From NCBI GenBank assembly GCA_963811685.1, contig CAWESK010000015.1, positions 1-64,000 on the forward strand: a DNA stretch of 64,000 bases, written 5' to 3'. Origin of the DNA: CAIWHR01 sp963811685. Its GTDB lineage: Bacteria; Pseudomonadota; Gammaproteobacteria; Burkholderiales; Casimicrobiaceae. Of this stretch, positions 41,265 through 52,500 are shown piece by piece. The translations under genes and the position numbers were made by a program. Position 1 is the first letter of the stretch. Each line of letters starts with the position of its first letter. The notes below the pieces were generated by a model that saw nothing but the letters and a program-made list of their open reading frames with translations, was not told where the DNA came from and did not search any database.

Positions 41265-41909
41265 TCAGCGCTTCCGCGAGCGGCTGCGCCGTTCGCGTAG
41301 ATACGTGGCGACCGCCGGAATGAGCGACACGATCACGATGCCGACGACAATGAACGACAGGTTGTGCTTGACCCAGGGAATGTTGCCGAACAGGTAACCG
41401 GCGTACGTGAGCGAGGCGATCCAGGCGATGCCGCCGACGATGTTGTAGGAGAGAAAGCGGCGGTAGCTCATGCCGGCGACGCCGGCGAGAAACGGCGCGA
41501 ACGTGCGGATGATCGGCACGAAGCGGCCGATGATGATCGTGACGCCGCCATAGCGGTCGTAGAACGCCTGCGTGCGCTGCAGGTGCTTCTTGCGGAACCA
41601 GCGTGAATCCGGGCGATCGTAGACCCGCGGCCCGATGTAGTGCCCCACCGAGTAGTTCACCGAATCGCCGAGGATCGCCGCCACGGCGAGCGCGATGACG
41701 AGCACATGGATATTGAGATCCGCCGTCGCGACGACCGTCCCTGCGATGAACAGGATCGAGTCGCCCGGGAGAAACGGAAAGACGACGAGTCCGGTCTCGG
41801 CGAAGATGACGAGAAAGAGGATTCCGTAGATCCATGGCCCGTATTGCGTCGCCAGCGTGGCGACCGAGTCGTCGAGCGCCAGCAGCGAGTAGATGAACGT
41901 CGATATCAT
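41265..41909 (-). CDS. DedA-family membrane protein
   Basis: A 214-residue membrane protein of the SNARE-associated/DedA family. The hallmark acidic segment FAETGLVVFPFLPGDS and GRFVPIIRTFAPFLAGVAGM (with conserved arginines) are visible among about five hydrophobic helices. DedA proteins are lipid flippase or membrane-homeostasis factors (UptA, undecaprenyl phosphate and related). The particular lipid is unknown. A basic tail (RERRSRSRKR) ends the protein. It is convergent with purB, with a 10-base gap. Confidence 0.9.
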   Translation of the reverse strand: MISTFIYSLLALDDSVATLATQYGPWIYGILFLVIFAETGLVVFPFLPGDSILFIAGTVVATADLNIHVLVIALAVAAILGDSVNYSVGHYIGPRVYDRPDSRWFRKKHLQRTQAFYDRYGGVTIIIGRFVPIIRTFAPFLAGVAGMSYRRFLSYNIVGGIAWIASLTYAGYLFGNIPWVKHNLSFIVVGIVIVSLIPAVATYLRERRSRSRKR

Positions 41910-41971
41910 GGACGCACGAAGGGCCGGGGAACTGCTGGCGGACGGTAATCAGCGCGCGGGAGATTCCCGCG

Positions 41972-42985
41972 TCACGGGAGAATCTTCTCGGCGCCCCCGG
42001 CGCGTTCCGGCTTGATGAGGTCTTCGCGCGAGACGCCGAGCCACATGACGATGGGCGCCATCACCAGCACCGACGAGTAGATGCCGAAGCAGATGCCGAT
42101 CGTCAGCGCCAGCGCGAAGTAGTGCAGCGTCTCGCCGCCGAAGAAGAGAATCGACAGCACCATCATCAGCGTCATGCCGTGGGTGATGATCGTGCGCGAG
42201 ATCGTGCTGGTGATCGCGTTGTCGATCACGTGCGTCACCGTTGCCTTGCGCATCTTGCGGAAGTTCTCGCGGATCCGGTCGGCGATCACCACCGACTCGT
42301 TGACCGAGTAGCCGAGCACCGCGAGGATGGCTGCGAGGACGGGCAGCGAGAATTCCCACTGGAACAGCGCGAAGAAGCCGAGGATGATGATGATGTCGTG
42401 CAGGTTGGCGATGATCGCGGCGACCGCGAAGCGCCATTCGAAGCGCAGCGCGAGGTAACCCATGATCCCCAGCGACACCAGCAGCAGCGCGAGCGCGCCG
42501 TTTTCGAACAGCTCCTTGCCGACCTGGGGCCCGACGAATTCGACGCGCTGCTGGCGTGCCGACGGATCGTCCGCCTGCAGCGCCGCCACCAGGCAATTCG
42601 AGAGATTCGCGGCCGAGAAGCCCGCGCCAGACTTGCCCTCGGCACGATTCTGAGCCGCCCTTTCGGTGAGGCAGGTGTTGATCGGCGACTTGGAGTAGTC
42701 GTCCTTCAGCGGCAGCCGGATCAGCGCGGTGGTCGACGTCCCGAAGGACTGCACCGACGCTTCGCCGGCGATGTCGCGGTCCACGATGTCGCGAATCCGC
42801 TGGAAATCGGCGGCGTGGTCGTACGTCACCTCGATGACGGTGCCGCCGCGGAAATCGACGCCGAGATTGAGGCCGCGGGTGGCGAGAAAGAACACTGCGA
42901 GCACGAACGTGATGGCCGAGATCACGTTGAACGTGAGCGCGTGCCGCATGAACGGGATGTCGCGGTGGATGCGGAAGAATTCCAT
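41972..42985 (-). CDS. secF: Protein translocase subunit SecF
   Basis: A 337-residue inner-membrane RND-like component of SecDF-YajC that pulls exported proteins using the proton gradient. Six helices are present; the first is followed by NLGVDFRGGTVIEV, the conserved P1-loop, and the core motif VLGYSVNESVVIADRIREN lies near residues 240-260. The frame is intact. It follows secD with 80 bases between, at the end of a queA-tgt-yajC-secD-secF run, a conserved order. Confidence 0.97.
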   Translation of the reverse strand: MEFFRIHRDIPFMRHALTFNVISAITFVLAVFFLATRGLNLGVDFRGGTVIEVTYDHAADFQRIRDIVDRDIAGEASVQSFGTSTTALIRLPLKDDYSKSPINTCLTERAAQNRAEGKSGAGFSAANLSNCLVAALQADDPSARQQRVEFVGPQVGKELFENGALALLLVSLGIMGYLALRFEWRFAVAAIIANLHDIIIILGFFALFQWEFSLPVLAAILAVLGYSVNESVVIADRIRENFRKMRKATVTHVIDNAITSTISRTIITHGMTLMMVLSILFFGGETLHYFALALTIGICFGIYSSVLVMAPIVMWLGVSREDLIKPERAGGAEKILP

Positions 42986-43065
42986 GTTCGGGGCCTGTCG
43001 TGCGATTTCGGCGAGCGTCGGGGGTCAGTCGATGATGTCGGCGCCGCGGGCGCGTGCCCGCCGGG

Positions 43066-44935
43066 TCACTTGACGGCCTTCGCGGGGGTGACCGCCGCCG
43101 CGGGCTGCCACACCTGGCCGATCGAGATCTTCGCGAGGTGCTTGCGGTTGCCGTAGATCAGGTTGACGATGCCGCGCGACACGAACACCGCCGAGAACAT
43201 CGACGTCATGATGCCGAGGCAGTGGACCACGGCGAATCCGCGCACCGGCCCCGTGCCGAAGATCAGGAGCGCGATGCCGGCGATCAGCGTCGTCACGTTG
43301 GAGTCGAGAATCGTGTTCCACGCGCGCTCGTAGCCGGCGGAGAGCGCCGCGTGCGGCGTCGCGCCCCAGCGCAGCTCCTCGCGGATGCGCTCGTTGATGA
43401 GGACGTTGGCGTCGATCGCCATGCCGAGCGTCAGCGCGATCGCCGCGATGCCCGGCAGCGTCAGCGTCGCCTGCAGCATCGACAGGACGGCGATCAGCAG
43501 CAGAAGGTTGACGGAAAGCGCGATCGCCGAGATGACGCCCATCAGCTGGTAATACAGGCACATGAAAAGAGCGAGCACGATGAACCCGTAGGTCACCGAA
43601 TTGAAGCCCTTGTCGATGTTTTCCTTGCCGAGCGAGGGCCCGACCGTGCGCTCCTCGACGATTTCCATCGGCGCCGCCAGCGCGCCCGCGCGCATCAAGA
43701 GCGCGATGTCGTTGGCTTCGCGCGTGTTCATCCTGCCGCTGATCTGCACCCTGCCGCCGCCGATCTCCTCGCGGATCACCGGCGCCGTGATCACCTCGGC
43801 CTTGCCCTTTTCGACCAGCACGATCGCCATCCGCTTGCCGACGTTCTCGCGCGTGATTTCCTTGAAGATGCGCGCGCCGCTGCCGTCGAGGTTGACGTGC
43901 ACCGCGGCCTCGTTGGTGCGCTGGTCGAATCCCGACTGCGCGTCGTTGATCCGGTCGCCGGTCAGGACCACCTGCCGGCGCACCAGCACCTTGCCGCCGT
44001 TGCGCTCGGTGAAGAGGTCGCTGCCGAAGGGCACCTGCCCGGCGACCGCCATGCTCGAGCGCGCCGGGATCGTCGTTGACCATCCTGATTTCGAGCGTCG
44101 CGGTGCGGCCCAGAATGTCCTTCGCGCGCGCCGTGTCCTGCACGCCGGGAAGCTGCACCATCACGCGATCGGAACCTTGCTGCTGGACGATCGGTTCGGC
44201 GACGCCGAGCTCGTTGACGCGATTGCGCAGGATCGTGATGTTCTGCAGCACCGCGCCATCCTGGATGCGTTTCTGCGCTTCGGGCTTGAGTCCCGCGACG
44301 AGGCGGAGATCGCCGCCCGAGCCGGCTTCCTGCACGGCGAGGTCGCCGAACGCCTTCTCGACCTCGGTGCGCGCCTTTGCGCGCTCGGCCTCGTCCCTGA
44401 AGCGCACCACGACGTTCGTTCCCTCGCGCCCGACGCCGCTGTACTGCACCTTCTTTTCGCGCAGCAGCGAGCGGATGTCGGTCGTGTAACGGTCGGCCGC
44501 CTTGTCGAGCGCCGCCTTCATGTCGACCTGCAGCAGGAAGTGGACGCCGCCGCGGAGGTCGAGGCCGAGGTACATCGGCAGCGCGCCGATCGATGCAAGC
44601 CATTGCGGCGACGAGGAGAGCAGGTTGAGCGCGACGATGTAGTCCTCGCCGAGCTTCTGTTGCAGCAGATCCTTTGCCTTGAGCTGCGTGTCCTGGTCGG
44701 GAAGGCGGATCTTGATGCCGGTCGCGTCGAGCGAGGCGCCGCGGACCGGAATGTTCTCCGCTTTCAGCGCATCCTCGACGGTCCCGAGGAGCGCGGAATC
44801 GACCTTCACCGCCGCCTTCGACGACGACACCTGGACCGCCGGCACTTCGGGGAACACGTTCGGGAGCGCGAAGACGATGCCGACCAGCAGCGCGACGGCG
44901 ATCACGACGTATTTCCAGAGGGGATAGCGGTTCAT
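43066..44935 (-). CDS. secD: Protein translocase subunit SecD, one frameshift
   Basis: About 622 residues over two frames. The N-terminal half (MNRYPLWKYVVIAVALLVG through MYLGLDLRGGVHFLLQVD to VNDDPGALE) is in one frame. At about 44055 a one-base shift leads to AVAGQVPFGSDLFTER and the periplasmic head and transmembrane core (ALTLGMAIDANVLINERIREEL), ending at TGA 43066-43068. SecD is essential for efficient protein export in proteobacteria, so a sequence error is more likely than a pseudogene. It is located between yajC and secF. Confidence 0.93.
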
Positions 44936-45063
44936 TCGTTGGGCGTTCGGTGGCAGGCGAGGGATGGCGTGCGGAGCATGAGGAGAGATCGTGTCGGCCG
45001 GCAGGGTCAGGCGTCGACTTGATCCGGCGTGGCGGGCGGGGCGTGCCTGCTACCGAGCCGGCT

Positions 45064-45402
45064 TCAGAGCGACTTGACTGTTCCCTTGGGAAGGAGCTGC
45101 GCAATGGCGGACCGCTGGACGGTCATTTCGACGCCGTTCGCTATTTCGACGGTCGCGTATTGGTCGCCGAGCTTCGAGATCTTGCCCACGATGCCGCCGG
45201 CGGTCACGACCTCGTCACCCTTCTGCAGCGCGGCGAGCATCGCGCGCGTCTCTTTCGCCTTCTTCTGCTGCGGGCGGATCAGCAGGAAATAGAAGACGAC
45301 GAAGATCGCGATCATCGGCAGGAACGAGACGATGTCGCCGCCGAATAGCCCTCCGGGAGCGGCCTGCGCGTACGCAGGGGAGATCAGGAAGTCTTGCAGC
45401 AC
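45064..45402 (-). CDS. yajC: Preprotein translocase accessory subunit YajC
   Basis: A 112-residue single-pass inner-membrane protein: an N-terminal leader-like stretch, then a helix (IVSFLPMIAIFVVFYFLLI) followed by RPQQKKAKE and a cytoplasmic domain with GDEVVTAGGIVGKI. It associates with SecDF. Standard length and position between tgt and secD. Confidence 0.96.
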   Translation of the reverse strand: MLQDFLISPAYAQAAPGGLFGGDIVSFLPMIAIFVVFYFLLIRPQQKKAKETRAMLAALQKGDEVVTAGGIVGKISKLGDQYATVEIANGVEMTVQRSAIAQLLPKGTVKSL

Positions 45403-45481
45403 GTGGAAATCCTCCGTTGGGGCCGCGGTCGGGTTGCCGGCGGAAAGCCCGAGATTTTACCACGCGGGGCAGGCCCGCTCC

Positions 45482-46612
45482 TCAGGCGGCGTCCGGAGGA
45501 TCGACGGAGCCCCGAGCGCGGTCGGCGGCGAAAGCCTGGGCGAACGCGGGCAAGCGGTCCTCCTCGATGGCGGCACGCAGGGCTGCGGTGAGCGACAGGT
45601 AGTAGTGGAGGTTGTGGATCGTGTTGAGGCGCGCGCCCAGGATTTCGTTGACCTTCTGCAGGTGGTGCAGATAGGCCCGGGTGAAGTGACGGCACGTGTG
45701 GCACGCGCAGGTGTCGTCGAGTGGCCGCGTATCCAGCCGATGCACGGCGTTGCGGATGCGAATGTCGCCGAAGCGCGTGAAGAGGTGGCCATTGCGCGCG
45801 TTGCGGGTCGGCAGCACGCAGTCGAACATGTCGATGCCCGCCGCGACTCCCGCGACGATGTCCTCGGGTGTGCCGACGCCCATCAGGTAGCGTGGCTGGG
45901 TGGCGGGCAGGCGCGGTGCCGTGTGATCGAGCACGCGCATCATCTCTTCCTTGGATTCGCCGACCGACAGGCCGCCGATCGCGTAGCCGTCGAAGCCGAT
46001 CGCCTCGAGCCCGCCAAGCGAAGCGTCGCGGAGGTCCTCGTGCATCCCGCCCTGCACGATGCCGAAGAGCGCGTTGCGATTCGCCTGTCCGTCGAATTCC
46101 GTCCGGCAGCGACTCGCCCAGCGCAGCGAGAGCTCCATCGACGTGGCCGCTTCGTCGCGCGTCGCCGGATGCGCGGTACATTCGTCGAACACCATCACGA
46201 TGTCCGAATCGAGCGCGCGCTGCACCTGCATCGAGATCTCCGGCGTCAGCAGCATCCGGTCGCCGTTGACGGGGGAGGCGAACGTCACGCCTTCCTCGCG
46301 CACCTTGCGCATCGCGCCCAGGCTCCATACCTGGAAGCCGCCGGAATCGGTGAGGAGCGGCTTCGGCCAGCCCATGAAGCGATGCAAGCCGCCGTGCGCG
46401 GCGATGACCTCGATGCCGGGCCGCAGCCACAGGTGGAACGTGTTGCCGAGGACGATCTGCGCGCCGAGCTCGTCCAGCTCGCGCGGCGCCATCGCCTTGA
46501 CCGTGCCGTACGTGCCGACCGGCATGAACACCGGCGTCTCGACATCGCCGTGCGCGAGCGAAAGCCGGCCGCGGCGGGCGCGGCCCGACGTCGCGAGCAG
46601 CTTGAATTCCAT
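45482..46612 (-). CDS. tgt: tRNA-guanine transglycosylase
   Basis: A 376-residue enzyme that exchanges guanine-34 for preQ1 in GUN-anticodon tRNAs, the first tRNA-borne step of queuosine synthesis. The base-binding segment TDSGGFQVWSLG and zinc ligands CACHTCRHFTRAYLHHL (CxCxxC...H) are visible, with LPTRNARNGHLFT near the active site. The frame is intact. It is 27 bases downstream of queA, which performs the next step. Confidence 0.97.
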   Translation of the reverse strand: MEFKLLATSGRARRGRLSLAHGDVETPVFMPVGTYGTVKAMAPRELDELGAQIVLGNTFHLWLRPGIEVIAAHGGLHRFMGWPKPLLTDSGGFQVWSLGAMRKVREEGVTFASPVNGDRMLLTPEISMQVQRALDSDIVMVFDECTAHPATRDEAATSMELSLRWASRCRTEFDGQANRNALFGIVQGGMHEDLRDASLGGLEAIGFDGYAIGGLSVGESKEEMMRVLDHTAPRLPATQPRYLMGVGTPEDIVAGVAAGIDMFDCVLPTRNARNGHLFTRFGDIRIRNAVHRLDTRPLDDTCACHTCRHFTRAYLHHLQKVNEILGARLNTIHNLHYYLSLTAALRAAIEEDRLPAFAQAFAADRARGSVDPPDAA

Positions 46613-46639
46613 CGCGGCGATTGTAGCAGCGCCGCGTGG

Positions 46640-47681
46640 TCAGCCTTCGCGCGCGCGCTCCAGCAGCATCGCGTCGCCGTAGCTGAAAAAACGGTAGCGC
46701 TGCGCGATTGCGTGCGCGTAGGCGGCACGAATCGTCTCCATGCCGGCGAACGCGGAAACGAGCATCAGCAGCGTCGACTTCGGCAGATGGAAATTGGTGA
46801 GCAGGCGGTCCACGGCGCGGAATGCATAGCCCGGCGTGATGAAGATTCGGGTTTCGCCTTCGCCTGCGTGCACGCGCCCGTCGGGTGCCGCGGCGGATTC
46901 GAGCGCGCGGACGGTCGTCGTTCCCACGGCGAGCACGCGGCCGCCGCGCGCCCGGCATGCCGCGATGGATGCGGCAGTAGGACCGGGAACCTGATACCAC
47001 TCCGGATGCATCGTGTGCGCGGCGAGATCCTCGGTCGTGACCGGCGCGAACGTTCCGGCGCCGACGTGGAGCGTGATCCAGGCGACCGCGACACCGTCGG
47101 CTTCGAGCGCGGCAAGGAACGGCGCGTCGAAGTGCAGTCCCGCTGTCGGCGCGGCGACGGCGCCGGGCTCGCGCGCGAAGACCGTCTGGTAGCGCGCCTC
47201 GTCGTCGACTTCCGCCGCGCGCGCGATGTACGGCGGCAGCGGAACGGCGCCGTGACGATCCAGATAGTTGAGGAACGGCACGTCGCCATGCAGGCGCAGC
47301 TCGAAAAAGCGATCGCGGCGAGCGACGACGGTGGCGCGCGCGCCGCCCGCAAGCACAAGCTCGCTGCCGACCTTCGGCGGATGGCTGACGCGCAGCTGGA
47401 AGAGCGCGCGATCGGGCGCGAGAAGGCGTTCGAGCAGCAGCTCGACCTTGCCGCCGGTCGGCTTGGTCGCCTGGAGGCGCGACTTGATCACTCGCGTGTC
47501 GTTCAGCACGAGCGAGGTCGCCGGGCGCGACGAGTCGCGGCAGATCGGTGAACGCGAGATCGGCGAGCGCGGCGCCATCGACGTGCAGCAGCCGGCTGCC
47601 CGTGCGTTCGGGCGCGGGCACCTGCGCGATCAGCTCGCGCGGCAGGTCGTAGTCGAAGTCGGAGAGCCGAAGGGAAGACAT
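46640..47681 (-). CDS. queA: S-adenosylmethionine:tRNA ribosyltransferase-isomerase QueA, one frameshift
   Basis: About 346 residues. It converts preQ1-tRNA to epoxyqueuosine-tRNA. The N-terminus MSSLRLSDFDYDLPRELIAQ is in one frame and, after a one-base shift near 47520 (APGDL to VLNDTRVIKSRL), the rest follows: TAGLHFD, HVGAGTFAPV, GTTTVRALES, FHLPKSTLLMLVSAFAG. The start ATG (47681-47679) directly abuts the tRNA-Leu gene: its A is the last base of the tRNA's CCA. There is no Shine-Dalgarno outside the tRNA, so translation must start from unprocessed or leaderless RNA. Confidence 0.92.
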
Positions 47682-47767
47682 GGTGCCCAGGGAGGGAATC
47701 GAACCCTCATGGCCTTGCGACCGGCAGATTTTGAGTCTGCTGCGTATACCAGTTCCGCCACCTGGGC
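47681..47767 (-). tRNA. tRNA-Leu (anticodon CAA)
   Basis: 87 bases including an encoded CCA. Acceptor GCCCAGG (5' end at 47767) pairs with CCTGGGC (47691-47685), then discriminator A and CCA. The anticodon stem GCAGA/TCTGC encloses loop CTCAAAA, giving CAA, which reads UUG. A long variable arm, as in leucine tRNAs, and the T-loop GGTTCGATTCC are present. It is co-directional with queA and shares one base with its start codon. Confidence 0.95.
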
Positions 47768-47890
47768 CGGCTGCCGATGCCGGCGCGTTGCCGCGCGCCG
47801 GCAAAGGCGGCATTATCGCGGAATCCCGCGCGGCTGCGAAGCGCCGTCTTTATCGCGGCTCGCGACACGAATTGCCCGACATTCCACCCG

Positions 47891-49456
47891 ATGACCGCCG
47901 TCCGCAACGTGCTGTTCGTGATGTGCGACCAGCTGCGTCGCGATTTCGTCTCATGCTATGGCGAATCGCCGGTGGACACACCGAACATCGACCGGCTCGC
48001 CGCCCGCGGAGTCCGTTTCGACAACGCGTTCGTGCAGGCGGGCGTCTGCGGGCCCGCGCGCATGTCGTTCTACACGGGGCGCTACGTCAATTCGCACGGC
48101 GCGACGTGGAATCGCGTTCCGCTGTCCGCGTCCGAATGGACGCTCGGCGATTATTTGCGCGCGGCCGGGCGCACGGCGGCGCTCGCCGGCAAGACGCACG
48201 TGCTGCCGGACACTGCCGCGCTGAAGCGCTTCGGCATCGAGATCGAATCGGAGCGCGGCGCGCTGCTGCGTGAAGGTGGCTTTCTCGTCGTCGACCGTTA
48301 CGACGGCCACATGCCGCCGGGGCCGGAATCGGGCTACGCCGAGTTCCTGCGTTCGCGCGGTTACGACAGCGCCGATCCGTGGTCCGATTTCGTCATCAGC
48401 GCTATCGACGGTGGTCACGTCGTATCGGGATGGCACCTGCGCAACGCCCATCTGCCGTCGCGCGTCGAGGAGCGCCACTCCGAAACGGCGTACATGACGG
48501 ATCTCGCGCTCGACTGGATTCGCGCGCAGGCCGCGACCCCTTGGGTGCTGCACCTCTCCTATGTGAAGCCGCATTGGCCGTATCTCGCGCCGGCGCCTTT
48601 CCACAAGCTGTTCCGCCGCAGGGAGATCGGCCCGATTCGACACGGGCCGCAGGACGGCACCGCCGACGAGCATCCGGTTGTCCGCGCGTATCGCGAGCAC
48701 GACGAATGCAGGACCTTTGCGCGCGAGGAAGTGGTCCGCCATGTGCGCCCCGCGTACATGGGGCTGATCGCGCAGATCGACTATCACCTCGGACGCATGC
48801 TCGACGCAATGGAAGCGATGGGCCGGATGCGCGACACGCTGATCGTCTTCACGTCGGATCACGGCGAATTCTCCGGCGACCGCGGCCTGGGCGAGAAGGA
48901 GCTCCTTTACGACGAGATCGTTCGCGTGCCGATGATCGTGATGGATCCCGATCCGCGCGCCGATGCAACGCGCGGCCGGTCCGAAGCACGATTTGTCGAA
49001 GGCATCGACGTGGTGCCGACAATCGTCGAGGCGCTCGGCATCGCCGGCTCGCCGCATCGCGTCGAAGGGCGTTCGCTCATGCCGCTGCTGCGCGCCGATT
49101 CGCCCCCGCATTGGCGCGACGCCGTCTTCGCGGAGCTCGACTACGGGTTCCGCCGCGCGCGCCAGGTGCTGGGCCGCGGAGTGCGCGATTGCCGCGCGTT
49201 GATGGTGCGCACCGGCGACTGGAAGTACGTGCACTGGGAAGGCTTCCGTGCGCAGCTCTTCGATCTCGCCGCCGATCCACTCGAGCAATGCGATCTCGGC
49301 GTCGATCCCCGATACGAAGCGGTCCGCGCCCGGATGCGCGAGCGTCTTTTCGATTGGCTCGCCGCGTGCAAGCGCCGCACGACGGTCGACGACGCCGAGG
49401 TCGAGGCACGCACCGACGCGCACCGGGGGCACGGCATCCACATCGGCATCTGGTGA
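47891..49456 (+). CDS. Sulfatase-family hydrolase (arylsulfatase/phosphonate monoester hydrolase type)
   Basis: A 521-residue alkaline-phosphatase-superfamily hydrolase. Metal ligands appear in VMCDQLRRD at the start; Cys53 in CGPARMSFYTG is the residue converted to formylglycine in Cys-type sulfatases (C-x-P-x-R). SDHGEFSGDRGLGEK carries the second metal-binding Asp-His. There is no signal peptide, so it is cytoplasmic, as for phosphonate monoester hydrolases. The substrate is unknown. It starts 124 bases beyond the tRNA-Leu 5' end on the opposite strand and is probably monocistronic. No sulfatase-maturase gene is nearby. Confidence 0.88.
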   Translation: MTAVRNVLFVMCDQLRRDFVSCYGESPVDTPNIDRLAARGVRFDNAFVQAGVCGPARMSFYTGRYVNSHGATWNRVPLSASEWTLGDYLRAAGRTAALAGKTHVLPDTAALKRFGIEIESERGALLREGGFLVVDRYDGHMPPGPESGYAEFLRSRGYDSADPWSDFVISAIDGGHVVSGWHLRNAHLPSRVEERHSETAYMTDLALDWIRAQAATPWVLHLSYVKPHWPYLAPAPFHKLFRRREIGPIRHGPQDGTADEHPVVRAYREHDECRTFAREEVVRHVRPAYMGLIAQIDYHLGRMLDAMEAMGRMRDTLIVFTSDHGEFSGDRGLGEKELLYDEIVRVPMIVMDPDPRADATRGRSEARFVEGIDVVPTIVEALGIAGSPHRVEGRSLMPLLRADSPPHWRDAVFAELDYGFRRARQVLGRGVRDCRALMVRTGDWKYVHWEGFRAQLFDLAADPLEQCDLGVDPRYEAVRARMRERLFDWLAACKRRTTVDDAEVEARTDAHRGHGIHIGIW

Positions 49457-49590
49457 CGAGCGCGCTGCGGCACGCGGTGCGCGGCCCTCTTCATGGGCAC
49501 GACACACGGCATCCGGTATCCTGTCTCGCGGCGGCGGCCTGCCGGCCGATCGGCCGCGGGGCGCAAAGCAGGGACAGCTAGGAGAATTTG

Positions 49591-52500
49591 ATGGCGGCAC
49601 CCACGACACCGGGCGAAAACGAGCGGCTGCAGCAGGTGGTGGCGCTCGTGAACGCAAAGGTACCGGCAGCCGATCGCGCGACGATCGAGGATCTCGTTCG
49701 GCGGTACTACGGGCGCGTCGACCCCGAGGATCTCGCGCTCCGCCAACCCGCCGACCTCTACGGCGCGGTGCTCTCGCACTGGAGCTTTGCGAGAAAACGC
49801 GAGCCCGGGCGCGCGAAGGTTCGGGTGTTCAATCCGACGCTCGAGGAGCATGGCTGGCAGTCGACGCACACGATCATCGAAATCGTCAACGACGACATGC
49901 CGTTCCTCGTCGATTCGGTGACGATGGAGGCCAACCGGCACGGGCTCACGCTGCATCTCATCATGCATCCGCTGCTCGCGGTCGTTCGCGACGCCGCGGG
50001 CACGCTGACCGGCCTCGCTTCCGAGGGCAAGGATGCGCGGCGGGAGTCGTTCATCCACGTCGAGGTCGACCGGATCACCGACGCGGCGCGGCTCGACGCG
50101 CTCGCCGCCGACATCGCGCGCGTGCTGGCGGACGTGCGCATGGCGGTCGAGGACTGGAAGAAGATGCGGGACAAGATGCACGGCATCGTCGCCGACCTCG
50201 ACTCGCATCCGCCGCCGTTGCCGCCGGACGACCTCGCGGAAGGCAAGGCGTTCTTGGGCTGGCTCGCCGCGAACCACTTCACGCTGCTGGGATACCGCTG
50301 CCACGACCTTGTCACCGTCGACGGCGCCGACGCGCTGCGCGTCGTCCCCGGCTCGAGCCTGGGGATTCTGCGCGAGTCCGGCGGACGCGACGCGGCGAGC
50401 CTGACGGTCCTGCCGCCGGAGCAGCGCGCGTTCGCGCGGCTCCCCGAGCTCCTCATCATCACCAAGTCGAATTCGCGCTCAACCGTGCACCGCCCTGGCT
50501 ATCTCGATTATGTCGGCGTCAAGCGGTTCGACGCGGGCGGGCAGGTCTGCGGCGAGCATCGCTTCCTCGGCCTTTACACGTCGACCGCGTACAGCGCGAA
50601 GCCGGCGGACATACCGCTGTTGCGGCACAAGACCGCCAACATCGTCGCGCGCGCCGGCCTCGCTCCGGGCAGCCACGCCGGCAAGGCGCTCATCAACATC
50701 CTCGACACCTATCCGCGCGACGAGCTTCTGCAGACGAACGAGGACGACCTCTTCGCCACCGCGATGGGCATCCTCCACCTCGGCGAGCGGCAGCGCTTCC
50801 GGCTGTTCGTCCGCCGTGACCCGTTCGGCCGCTTCCTCTCGTGCTTCATCTTCGCGCCGCGCGAGAACTACACGACCGAATTGCGCCAGAAGTGGCAGGC
50901 GATCCTGATGCAGGCGTTCAACGGCACCAGCGCCGAATTCAACGTCTACCTGTCCGAGTCGATGCTTGCGCGGATCCAGATCACCGTGCGCACCACGCCG
51001 GGCAACATCCCGGCGTTCGACGTGCGCGAGCTCGAGGCGCGCCTCGCGGTCGCCGCGCGCAGATGGGAGGACGATCTTCGCGGCGCGTTGATCGACGCAC
51101 AGGGCGAGGCGCGCGGCAACGAGCTCTACCGGCAGTTCGGGCACGCGTTTCCGGCCGGTTATCGCGAGGATTTCGAAGCCCGCTCGGCGGTGCCCGACAT
51201 CGGCCTGATGGCGGCGCTGACGGCGGAATCGCCGCTGGCGCTGTCGCTCTACCGCCCGCTGGAGGCGAGCCCCGGCGTGCTGCGGTTCAAGCTCTTCCAT
51301 CGCGGCGCGCCGGTGCCGCTGTCCGACGGCCTGCCGATGCTGGAACGCATGGGCCTCAAGGTCATCGACGAGCGCCCGCACCGGATTGCCCCGGTGGACG
51401 CGGCACCCGTATGGATGCACGACTTCGGCATGCTGTCCACGGTGGCCGACGCCGAGGTCGAGATCGATGCGCTGCACCCGGTGTTCGAGGATGCGTTCGC
51501 GCGCATCTTCCGCGGCGAAGTCGAGAACGACGATTTCAACCGGCTGGTCGTCGCCGCGCGCCTGCCGGCGCAGGAAATCGTCGTGCTGCGCGCCTACGCG
51601 AAATACATGCGCCAGACGGGGTTCCCGCTGTCGCAGGCGTTCATCGAATCCACGCTGGCGGCACACGCCGACATCGCGGGAATGCTGATCGATCTGTTCA
51701 AGTCGCGCTTCGATCCCGCGCTGCCGGACAGCGCGCAGCAAAAGGCGATGGGCAAGATCCAGCAGATCGACGACGCGCTCGATCGCGTCGAGAACCTGTC
51801 CGAGGATCGCGTGCTGCGCCAGTACCTGATGCTGATCCTCGCGACGACGCGCACCAGCTTCTGGCGTCGCAATGCCGAGGGCCGGCCGCGCACCTACCTG
51901 TCGTTCAAGTTCGACCCGGCGAAGGTGCCGGGGCTCCCCGATCCCAAGCCGATGTTCGAGGTCTTCGTCTACTCGACCCGGTTCGAGGGCGTGCACCTTC
52001 GATTCGGGAAGGTCGCCCGCGGCGGGCTGCGCTGGTCGGATCGGCCCGAGGATTTCCGCACCGAGGTGCTGGGCCTCGTCAAGGCGCAGCAGGTGAAGAA
52101 CGTCGTGATCGTGCCGGTGGGCTCGAAGGGCGGCTTCGTGCTGAAGAAGGCGCCGCCGTCGTCCGATCGCGACGCCTTCATGAAAGAGGGCATCGCCTGC
52201 TACCAGGATTATCTGCGTGGATTGCTCGATCTCACCGACAACCGCGTCGGCGAGGCCGTCGTCGCTCCGCCGCAGGTGAAGCGCCACGATCCGGACGATC
52301 CGTATCTCGTGGTCGCGGCGGACAAGGGGACCGCGACGTTTTCCGACTTCGCCAACGCAATCAGCAAGGAATACGGCTTCTGGCTGGGCGATGCGTTCGC
52401 GTCGGGCGGCTCGGTCGGCTACGACCACAAGGCGATGGGCATCACGGCTCGCGGCGCGTGGGAATCGACGAAGCGCCATTTCCGCGAAACAGGCGTCGAC

